8,481 bases of DNA from Thermoflexales bacterium (GTDB lineage Bacteria > Chloroflexota > Anaerolineae > S140-20): the NCBI GenBank assembly GCA_015484715.1, contig WFUY01000522.1:1-8481 (forward strand), in the 5' to 3' direction. Each line of letters opens with the position of its first letter. Position 1 is the stretch's first letter. Shown in pieces: positions 1 to 4,859 of the stretch. Both the position numbers and the translations under genes were made by a program. The notes under the pieces are model-generated. The model searched no databases and was not told the DNA's origin. It saw nothing but the letters and a program-made list of their open reading frames with translations.

Positions 1-1
1 C

Positions 2-445
2 ACCCTGGGCATCCTGAGCGGGCTGGCGGTGGGGCTCGATCCCGACTTCAACGTCTGGGAAGCGCTCCAACCCTTCGCTCAGGAGTTGGTCTGGGAGGAG
101 GTGGGCCGGGCGGGGGAGAGGGTTCCGGCCTTGCTGCTGACCTTGTTGGAGACGCTGAGGGAACTCCTTCAGGTTTCCCTGCGGTTGCCCGGTCGGATGG
201 ATCGCTACCTGGACCTGGCGGTGCGGGGGGAGCTGACGGTGCAGGTGCAGCCGGCGACGGGGATGACCCGCTCCCTAGAGCGGCTGGAGCGGAGCATTGT
301 CCGGCTGGCCTGGATGGTGGGCTTCGTGGGGTTGTTGCTGGCCGGCGTGCAAAGCTATGGGGCCGGCCTCGACCACCTGGGAGTGCTTCTGCTCGCCGCC
401 GCTTTCCTTGCCCTAATGCGTTTCCTCTGGCTGGCCCGGCAGTGA
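2..445 (+). CDS. ABC1/UbiB-family atypical kinase-like protein, C-terminal part (5' truncated)
   Basis: The frame is open from the window edge, so this is the last 147 residues of a longer protein; an internal GTG at 29 is not a credible start because the sequence before it (TLGILSGLAV) continues the family pattern. The signature is GLDPDFNVWEALQPFAQELV, typical of the region after the kinase fold in ABC1/AarF/UbiB proteins, where 'LDPDFN..' is followed by an amphipathic helix. Two hydrophobic helices close the protein (about nt 299-358 and 377-436), matching the C-terminal membrane anchor of this family. The kinase-like ATP site lies upstream of the window and cannot be checked. Family members support quinone biosynthesis or lipid homeostasis at the membrane; which applies here is unknown. 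The gene ends 5 bp from the stop of the convergent small gene, with no terminator hairpin between them. Family assignment is fairly sure; exact role is not. Confidence 0.82.
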   Translation, partial: TLGILSGLAVGLDPDFNVWEALQPFAQELVWEEVGRAGERVPALLLTLLETLRELLQVSLRLPGRMDRYLDLAVRGELTVQVQPATGMTRSLERLERSIVRLAWMVGFVGLLLAGVQSYGAGLDHLGVLLLAAAFLALMRFLWLARQ

Positions 446-450
446 GAAAC

Positions 451-696
451 CTACTCCAGGTCAATCCTGCCCCGCCGCCGCCCCTTCTTCGGGGGAGGTG
501 CCCCCACCATCCGCACCAGGGCGGTGTCAATGAGGACCTGGACCGCCTGGCGCAGTTCCGCGTGGGCCTCTTTCCGATGCTCCCAGAAAGCATCAGGGAA
601 CAGGCTGCGCCAGGCCCGGATGTAGGCCCGGCCGGCCGCCCGGGCGTGGTGCCAGAAGAGATCTGCACTCCCTCGCCTTCTCCATCGGCGTGCCAT
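451..696 (-). CDS. Small basic protein of unknown function, convergent with the ABC1 kinase gene
   Basis: This 81-residue protein starts with MARRWRRRGS and ends GRRRGRIDLE, so both ends are strongly basic. The middle (about residues 13-63) is an amphipathic helical stretch rich in Trp, Ala, Arg and His, with AWRSLFPDAFWEHRKEAHAEL as its most distinctive segment. No signal peptide, membrane helix or catalytic motif is visible. The start is well supported: GGAGAGG lies 4 nt before the ATG on the minus strand, and a near-consensus promoter lies about 170 nt upstream. A basic helical protein could bind nucleic acid, membrane or a partner, but nothing decides this. Small FWEHR-containing proteins beside ABC1 kinase genes are a vague recollection, not evidence. 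The existence of the gene is likely; the function is unknown. Confidence 0.66.
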   Translation of the reverse strand: MARRWRRRGSADLFWHHARAAGRAYIRAWRSLFPDAFWEHRKEAHAELRQAVQVLIDTALVRMVGAPPPKKGRRRGRIDLE

Positions 697-863
697 GCTT
701 CCTCTCCGGTATCTTTCAGCCTACCCTCCCGCAGGTCACCGGTCGAGGCCACTTTCAGCCCCGATAGGCTGTTTGAAGCACGGTTTCGCGTCGGAAACGC
801 GCCTGACCTGCGGGAGGGTGAACCGTTACCCTCTCCGGTTCCCCCACTCTGCGGTCTCGATCT
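697..863 (-). promoter_or_regulatory. Structured 5' leader (or small RNA) ahead of the small basic gene
   Basis: A transcript from the promoter at 870-898 would carry about 167 nt before the ATG at 696. It contains a perfect 16-bp inverted repeat (723-738 with 804-819) that would close a 65-nt domain. Inside lie two short hairpins: 756-760 with 767-771 (CAGCC/GGCTG) and 787-791 with 797-801 (CGCGT/ACGCG). At the 5' side, 821-825 pairs with 836-840 (AACCG/CGGTT). On the minus strand the 10-mer ACCGGAGAGG occurs twice: in the first hairpin (830-839) and as the ribosome binding region (701-710). The strand GAGGGT at 826-831 could also pair with the outer arm (ACCCTC, 814-819), giving an alternative fold. 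I do not recognise a known riboswitch class. A 97-bp MITE-like insertion (723-819) is an alternative reading, but no target-site duplication is visible. Confidence 0.45.
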
Positions 864-869
864 GAGCGG

Positions 870-898
870 ATTATAAGACCGGGACGGGAACCCGTCAA
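870..898 (-). promoter_or_regulatory. Sigma70-type promoter, TTGACG-N17-TATAAT
   Basis: Read on the minus strand, the -35 box TTGACG is at 898-893 and the -10 box TATAAT at 875-870, with exactly 17 bp between. That is five of six plus six of six consensus bases at optimal spacing, which is notable in such GC-rich DNA. The start of transcription should lie near 863. It points at the small basic gene (451-696). A 14-bp palindrome, GACGGGAACCCGTC at 883-896, overlaps the spacer and -35 box and could be an operator. Chloroflexota promoter consensus is not well defined, so activity is inferred. Confidence 0.66.
883..896. promoter_or_regulatory. Palindrome overlapping the -35 region, possible operator
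   Basis: The arms gacggg (883-888) and cccgtc (891-896) are perfectly complementary with 2 bp between them. The site covers the upstream part of the promoter spacer and the first part of the -35 box, where a bound repressor would block RNA polymerase. No cognate regulator is visible in the window. It could be chance. Confidence 0.25.
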
Positions 899-914
899 GA
901 ACACCCCTTGGCGT

Positions 915-948
915 CCGCCCCCCTCCACGTTGACGCGGAGGGGGGCGG
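915..948. terminator. Strong GC hairpin, candidate terminator between the fibre gene and the small-gene promoter
   Basis: Arms ccgcccccctcc (915-926) and ggaggggggcgg (937-948) pair perfectly over 12 bp with a 10-nt loop. Cgtcaag (893-899) and cttgacg (949-955) flank it as a further inverted repeat. No T-run follows on either strand, so it is not a canonical intrinsic terminator. Its place between the end of the 807-aa gene and the next promoter suggests transcript insulation or 3'-end protection. Confidence 0.45.
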
Positions 949-986
949 CTTGACGTTAGGGTGGGACCGGAACCTGTTGGAAGGTG

Positions 987-1016
987 TGGAGGGGCAGCTC
1001 GCGGGCTGCCCCTCCA
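987..1016 (-). terminator. Hairpin 3' of the 807-aa fibre gene, candidate terminator
   Basis: Arms tggaggggcagc (987-998) and gctgcccctcca (1005-1016) form a perfect 12-bp stem with a 6-nt loop, 38 bp past the TGA of the fibre gene. The following minus-strand sequence (cacaccttcc) has no U-tract. With the second hairpin at 915-948 it may form a tandem transcript end. Confidence 0.5.
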
Positions 1017-1054
1017 ATCCACAATCAATCTCCATCAACCTCCTTGGGTCACGC

Positions 1055-3478
1055 TCACGATGAGGGGCGACGCCGGCGCTCGACCCAGGCCAGGGCTCCC
1101 ACCAGGAGGAGCGCGCCGGCCGACAAGGAGGGCGTGAGGTGGCCCATCGGCCCTGAGCGGCGTCCCTCCAGGGCGTCCAGCCGGGCCTCCAGCGCCTCGA
1201 TCTGAGCCTGCTGGACGGCGTTCTCCTGCTCCAAGGCCTCCACCCGGGTGCGCAGTTCGGCGTTTTCGGCCTCGAGCGTCCGGTTGCGCTCGTAGAGCCC
1301 TTGGACGGCGGCCAGGGCCACGCCGCTGCTGTCCAGCGAGGCGATGTGCGTGTCATCGGCCCCCAGACCGAAAGCGGCGTAGAAGTCCTGGGCCGTGGGC
1401 CCCAGGTGGCGCACCGAGGGATCCTCGGCCTTGTAGTTCCAGGTGGTGATGGGCAGTTGGGCTACCTTCTCCAGCACCGCCTGGGGGTCTATCGGCTCGA
1501 AGTTCTCCTTGGCGTTGCGGTCGGAGACATCGGTCCAGACGCCGGCGTCGGAGAGGTACGCCCCGGTGGAGGTGCTGATGAAGACGCCGCTCCCGATGAC
1601 GGGGGTGATGGCCCCTGTAGCCCGGCCAAACCAGATGCCACCGTTAGCCCGCACGACGAAGGTGTTGGCTGCCGGGGAGTTGATGTCGGCATTGGTGTTG
1701 TCGCCCCAGACGAAAGCGCCACCGTGGTTGGCCTTGGCCCGCCGCCCGGCGGCGAAGCTGTAGTCCCCGGCAGCGGTGTTGCTATGGCCACCCGGCACGG
1801 TGGCGGCGAGGCCGCTGGCGGTGTTGACGACACCCCCGCCCACGGTGGCCCAACCGCTGCTGGCGGTATTGCTGTCGCCCCCGCCCACGGTGGCAGCACC
1901 GTCGCTGGCGCTGTTGGCAGCACCCCCGCCCACGGTGGCATACTGGCCGGTGACGGTGATGTTGTAGCCACCGGCAATGGTGCCATAGGTGGCCGTGATC
2001 AGGTTGCTGAACCCGCCGCCGATGAACGACGTTCCAGCGCTTTGCTCAACCACGTTGCCCAGGCCGCCCACGATAGCGGAGGCAGGAGCCTTTGCCTGGT
2101 TCCCACCCTGGAGCACGCCGTCCGTGCCACCGCCACCCACGAAGGCTCCGCTGGCGCTGGCCACGTTGCCCACACCGCCGGCAACGGTGGTATCCTCGGC
2201 GGAGGCTGTGTTATTCTCGCCCCCGCCCACGAAGGCATGGGTGCCACTGACGGTGTTGAACGCGCCCCCGCCCACAGTGGCGTACTGGGCCGTCCCGGTG
2301 ATCAGGTTGCCCTGACCACCTCCGATGACCGTGCCGGTGACGGAGGCCGTGTTCCAAGAGCCGCCACCCACGGTGGCGAAAGCGCCATTGGCGGTGTTGC
2401 CCTGGCCCCCACCCACGGTGGCGTACTGGGCCGTCCCGGTGATCAGGTTGCCCTGACCACCCCCGATGACCGTGCCGGTGACGGCGGCCGTGTTCCCAAG
2501 ACCCCCGCCTATGGTGGCTCCGAAGTCGCTGGCGGTGTTGTCGGTGCCCCCGCCCACGGTGGCGAGGTTGCCGCTGGCGGTGTTGCCGCTGCCACCGCTC
2601 ACGGTGGCGTTGATGCCGCTGGCGGTGTTGTTGTCACCCCCGCCCACGGTGGCATAATCAGCGGAGACCCGATTGATGTTACCTGAAGCACCACCACCAC
2701 CGATGACGGCTCCCACCACCCCGGCGGTCACGCTGTTGCCGCTATAGCCGCCGATGAGGTTAGGGCTGCTGCCCGGCTCGATGCGCAAAGCCCGTTGGTT
2801 GTTGACCCGGACCTCCAGGGGCTGGCTGTCCGTGGTGCCCAGGAAGTTGGTGCCGGGGGTGGTGCCGGCGTTACCGGTCAGCGACCAGGAGCCCCCTCCC
2901 CCACCGGTGTCGTCCGTGCCGCAGACCCACTGGCTGCCATTCCACTCGGCGATCTGGCCGCTGCTGCACGAAAGCCCGGCCAGCGTGTCGTTGTCGCCAT
3001 CGTCCAGGCCGGCCGGCACCCCCGTCAGCCCGCTCCAGGGGGCCTTCCGGGCGTAGGCCGCATAGGGAGCCGCCGTCAGCTTCTGCCGGCCCAGCGTCGT
3101 GTAGCTGCTCTCCGACGGCTTCTTCACCGCCACCTCCAGCCACAGGGCCGTGCCGTCGAAGACGCTTCCAAAGTCCAGTTCCACGCTGAAGAGACCCTCG
3201 CTCACGCTCACGCCGCTCTTGGTCACGGTGCTGCCCACCTGGGAGCCGCCCGTGCCGGCGTCGTAGAGCTTGAACTGGAAGTCGTAGGTGCCGTTGGCCA
3301 GGTTGTTGCCCTCGGTCAGCCGACCTTGGTAGGTGAAAGCGGTGCCCAGGGCCGCCGTCGCCCCCTGAGGCGCCGGCCCCTGGGCGCGGGCGGCCAGGGG
3401 GAGCCCGACCACCAGCCCCACCAACGCCAGCACAAGACCCAGACTGACCAGTAGGTACTTCCAACGTTGAGCTTGCAT
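1055..3478 (-). CDS. Secreted Gly-rich repeat fibre protein with C-terminal peptidase S74 (intramolecular chaperone) domain and membrane tail
   Basis: This is a complete 807-residue surface protein. Residues 1-32 are a signal peptide (MQAQRWKYLL start, Arg/Lys then hydrophobic core, cut after ARA). Residues about 48-145 are the 'TYQGRL' domain (FTYQGRLTEG, YDFQFKLYDA, GLFSVELDFG, LTAAPYAAYA), common at the N-terminus of such proteins. A Gly-rich linker follows, then about 19 units of roughly 15 residues on the pattern ATVGGGxxNTASGxx (276-573), resembling YadA-type head repeats, capped by ATVPGG and SFAAG. The S74 domain starts near 648: SDRNAKENF carries Ser652 and Lys657, spaced as in the phage endosialidase Ser-Lys dyad. 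A coiled coil (about 728-771), a hydrophobic segment (783-799) and ERRRR end the protein. Known S74 domains trimerise a fibre, then cut themselves off. GGAGG lies just before the ATG. The product is probably a trimeric surface fibre; its ligand is unknown. Confidence 0.88.
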   Translation of the reverse strand: MQAQRWKYLLVSLGLVLALVGLVVGLPLAARAQGPAPQGATAALGTAFTYQGRLTEGNNLANGTYDFQFKLYDAGTGGSQVGSTVTKSGVSVSEGLFSVELDFGSVFDGTALWLEVAVKKPSESSYTTLGRQKLTAAPYAAYARKAPWSGLTGVPAGLDDGDNDTLAGLSCSSGQIAEWNGSQWVCGTDDTGGGGGSWSLTGNAGTTPGTNFLGTTDSQPLEVRVNNQRALRIEPGSSPNLIGGYSGNSVTAGVVGAVIGGGGASGNINRVSADYATVGGGDNNTASGINATVSGGSGNTASGNLATVGGGTDNTASDFGATIGGGLGNTAAVTGTVIGGGQGNLITGTAQYATVGGGQGNTANGAFATVGGGSWNTASVTGTVIGGGQGNLITGTAQYATVGGGAFNTVSGTHAFVGGGENNTASAEDTTVAGGVGNVASASGAFVGGGGTDGVLQGGNQAKAPASAIVGGLGNVVEQSAGTSFIGGGFSNLITATYGTIAGGYNITVTGQYATVGGGAANSASDGAATVGGGDSNTASSGWATVGGGVVNTASGLAATVPGGHSNTAAGDYSFAAGRRAKANHGGAFVWGDNTNADINSPAANTFVVRANGGIWFGRATGAITPVIGSGVFISTSTGAYLSDAGVWTDVSDRNAKENFEPIDPQAVLEKVAQLPITTWNYKAEDPSVRHLGPTAQDFYAAFGLGADDTHIASLDSSGVALAAVQGLYERNRTLEAENAELRTRVEALEQENAVQQAQIEALEARLDALEGRRSGPMGHLTPSLSAGALLLVGALAWVERRRRPSS
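1381..1543 (-). repeat. S74-domain DNA repeat, copy 1 (partner at 7476-7638)
   Basis: Positions 1381-1543 align without gaps to 7476-7638, offset 6095, with 13 mismatches in 163 bases; most lie in one short cluster (1411-1421). Both copies encode the S74 active-site region and are in the same orientation, so they form a long direct repeat bracketing the three genes between. Confidence 0.85.
1760..2653 (-). repeat. Tandem 45-bp coding repeats of the fibre head (gene at 1055-3478)
   Basis: Codons repeat with a 45-bp period, seen clearly in the minus-strand core encoding ATVGGG: the plus-strand 10-mer cccacggtgg recurs at 1839, 1884 and 1929. Most units are 15 residues; two are 17, and one is a 23-residue variant with GGGGTDGVLQ and GNQAKAPAS. 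The array ends with the ATVPGG unit before SFAAGRRAKA. The repeats create long proline-rich open frames on the opposite strand that are not genes. Confidence 0.9.
2281..2496 (-). repeat. 75-bp near-perfect direct repeat inside the fibre head array
   Basis: Positions 2281-2355 and 2422-2496 match at 73 of 75 bases, offset by 141 bp (47 codons, that is 15+15+17 residues). Both copies encode TVIGGGQGNLITGTAQY. The units around them differ much more, so this looks like a recent in-frame duplication of a three-unit block. Confidence 0.85.
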
Positions 3479-3562
3479 TGCCCTCCCTCTCTTTCTGACC
3501 GATTCGTCCCCTCGTCCTCGTTTCGTTCATCGGCGCCCTTGTCCGGCGGACCCACCGGCTGC

Positions 3563-3853
3563 TCACCGGTTCCGCAGGACGACAGGCAGGTAGACCTGGT
3601 AGCCGGCGGTGCCGGCCCCCCAGAAGCCGCCCACCAGGGTGTAGTTCCCTCCGGTGAGGGCCGTGCCGGCGTCGGGCTGGCCGACGGTGGCGCCGAGCGC
3701 ATAGTTGCCGCCGCTCAGCGTTCCCCCACCGCCGTCGGCCGTCCACCACGAGAGGCCGTATCCGCTGCCCCCCTGGGCGTAGGCGATGCCCCCCACCACC
3801 GGTAGGGCGATCAGCATCACCGCCACCAAAACTCCCACGTACTTCCTGGGCAT
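3563..3853 (-). CDS. Small secreted protein with GLSWWT/GG-Y-L repeats and C-terminal YLPVVLRNR tail
   Basis: The product is 96 residues. Residues 1-26 form a signal peptide (MPRKYVGVLV, cut after AYA). The mature part begins with GLSWWTADGGGG (33-44), then two Gly-rich strands, GGNYALGATVGQPDAG and GGNYTLVGGFWGAG. This pattern (SWWTVDGGGG, GQPDAG, GGFW) recurs in secreted proteins of Chloroflexota and some other phyla, in my recollection. It ends GYQVYLPVVLRNR, a tail closely matching that of the 733-aa protein nearby. A Gly-rich Shine-Dalgarno (AAGGGGG) precedes the ATG by 5 nt. The gene lies 84 bp upstream of the 807-aa fibre gene on the same strand, so co-expression is likely. It is short compared with many proteins carrying this pattern, which often have it in front of larger domains. 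No enzymatic role is apparent. Confidence 0.78.
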   Translation of the reverse strand: MPRKYVGVLVAVMLIALPVVGGIAYAQGGSGYGLSWWTADGGGGTLSGGNYALGATVGQPDAGTALTGGNYTLVGGFWGAGTAGYQVYLPVVLRNR

Positions 3854-3885
3854 TCACACCCCCTTTCTCCCTCGTCCTATTGGAC

Positions 3886-3924
3886 TCAACGGCGACCGAT
3901 GGCAAGACCCTCTGGAATGCGCAT
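3886..3924 (-). other. 12-codon open frame with a strong Shine-Dalgarno, possible leader peptide or start-region remnant
   Basis: On the minus strand AAAGGAGGTGTGG directly precedes an ATG, followed by a frame encoding MRIPEGLAIGRR and TGA. The ribosome site is the best in the window. The whole start region resembles that of the next gene downstream (GAAAGGGGGTGTGA then ATGCCC), so it may be a duplicated gene start whose body was lost, a translated leader, or an entry site for ribosomes. The tail of the short frame has no obvious regulatory codon run. Confidence 0.3.
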
Positions 3925-3947
3925 CCACACCTCCTTTCCCCCTTGGC

Positions 3948-4775
3948 CTATCGAACCGTAAACGTCAACCGCTGCACCTCCTCGTCGTTGAGGAGCAGCA
4001 CGACTTGGTGCTCCCCGGTCGGCCAGCCCGCCTCCGGCTGGAAGACGAAGTAGAAACCGGCCTCCGGCAGGTCCTCTTGGGCCGTCAGCGAGCGCGTGGC
4101 ATCCTCGACAAGCTGGCCGCCTACGTACCAGTTGACCTCTAGACGCGAGTACTTGCCCATATCGGCCACGCCCACGACGTAGACCGCATCGTCGGGCGCG
4201 AAGGTGGTGGTCGGCTCCACCGGCTCATAGGTCTCCGGCGTCTCCTTCACCCCCTTGGCCAGGGTGACCTCGATGAGGCGGGAGGGGATGGCCTCCGGAG
4301 GGGGCACCACGGCGAAGGTGTAGGTGCCCGCCGGCGAACCGTTCAGGAAAACCTCGGCACGGTAGTTGGGGCTCACGGGAAGCGGTTCGGTGGGCGTCAG
4401 CGTGAAGTAGACACGCGTGTTCTCGCCGATGGAGAAGATGACGCCCTCGTTGGCTTCGGCCAGGTCCACGGTGGCAGAGGCGATCTCCTGATCGCGGACG
4501 TAGAAGCGGGCCAGCACCTCGCCCTCCTTGGGGCGACCCTTGATGGTGAGCAGCAGGTTGACAGTCTGCTCCGGTGTGAACGAGGTGGTCGGGTTGATGG
4601 GCTCCATATCCTCGCTCACATCTTGGGCAAAGGTGGCCTCCAGGATGGTCAGTCCGGCCTCTTTGCCGCCGCCCTCGCCGCCGCACTCGGTGCCGCCCTC
4701 GCCGCCGCCGCCGCAGGCCGTCGCTACGAGGGCCAAGATCAAAGCCATCCAAAGGACAAAACGTCTGTGTGTCAT
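3948..4775 (-). CDS. Lipoprotein with two tandem copies of one beta-rich domain
   Basis: The product has 275 residues. A lipoprotein signal peptide (MTHRRFVLWM..., lipobox LVATAC with Cys21) is followed by a Gly/Glu-rich tether, about residues 22-40, with a second Cys at 31. Two related domains follow, about 43-157 and 166-275. They align on EPINPTTSFTPEQTV (58-72) and EPVEPTTTFAPDDAV (185-199), then on a strand giving ARFYVRDQEIASAT or VNWYVGGQLVEDAT, and end in YTFAV or LTFTV. The fold looks like an all-beta sandwich. I do not recognise a named family; the protein should sit on the outer face of the cytoplasmic membrane. GGAGG lies 7 nt before the ATG. It stands between two secreted YLPxVxR-tail genes on the same strand, suggesting a role at the cell surface, perhaps binding or presenting one of them. 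Confidence 0.78.
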   Translation of the reverse strand: MTHRRFVLWMALILALVATACGGGGEGGTECGGEGGGKEAGLTILEATFAQDVSEDMEPINPTTSFTPEQTVNLLLTIKGRPKEGEVLARFYVRDQEIASATVDLAEANEGVIFSIGENTRVYFTLTPTEPLPVSPNYRAEVFLNGSPAGTYTFAVVPPPEAIPSRLIEVTLAKGVKETPETYEPVEPTTTFAPDDAVYVVGVADMGKYSRLEVNWYVGGQLVEDATRSLTAQEDLPEAGFYFVFQPEAGWPTGEHQVVLLLNDEEVQRLTFTVR

Positions 4776-4859
4776 CAGGTTCCCTCCGTGTTTCAGAACG
4801 GTCTCGTGATTGGGTCATCGTACCGGTGGTCAGACGGGCATCGGGTGGTGTATCCCGCC

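Noticed and set aside
723..819. Definite MITE bounded by 16-bp inverted repeats
   Set aside because: No target-site duplication is visible next to the arms and no second copy lies in the window, so it is kept only as an alternative to a structured leader.
442..876. A 144-codon + strand open frame after the ABC1 gene
   Set aside because: It is antisense to the 81-aa gene and its leader, rich in Pro, with no family pattern or good ribosome site. The minus-strand frame has both a Shine-Dalgarno and a promoter.
48..1028. A 326-codon minus-strand open frame across the left end
   Set aside because: It is low-complexity Pro/Arg/Gly sequence, runs antisense to the ABC1 kinase end and across the promoter and hairpins, and overlaps the better supported 81-aa gene in another frame.
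1760..2653. CRISPR-like regular repeats
   Set aside because: The 45-bp period is continuous coding sequence with no unique spacers of uniform length, and the frame is kept throughout.
1301..2686. A 461-codon open frame on the + strand, with several shorter Pro/Ala-rich ones (LAVLxxPPPTVA)
   Set aside because: They are antisense to the 45-bp repeat array and repeat with its period; they lack ribosome sites and family likeness. The real frame on the minus strand has a signal peptide and S74 domain.
4671..4725. Trinucleotide (gcc) repeat as a phase-variable tract
   Set aside because: It codes for the Gly-rich tether after the lipobox, is interrupted by Glu, Thr and Cys codons, and a triplet change would not shift the frame.
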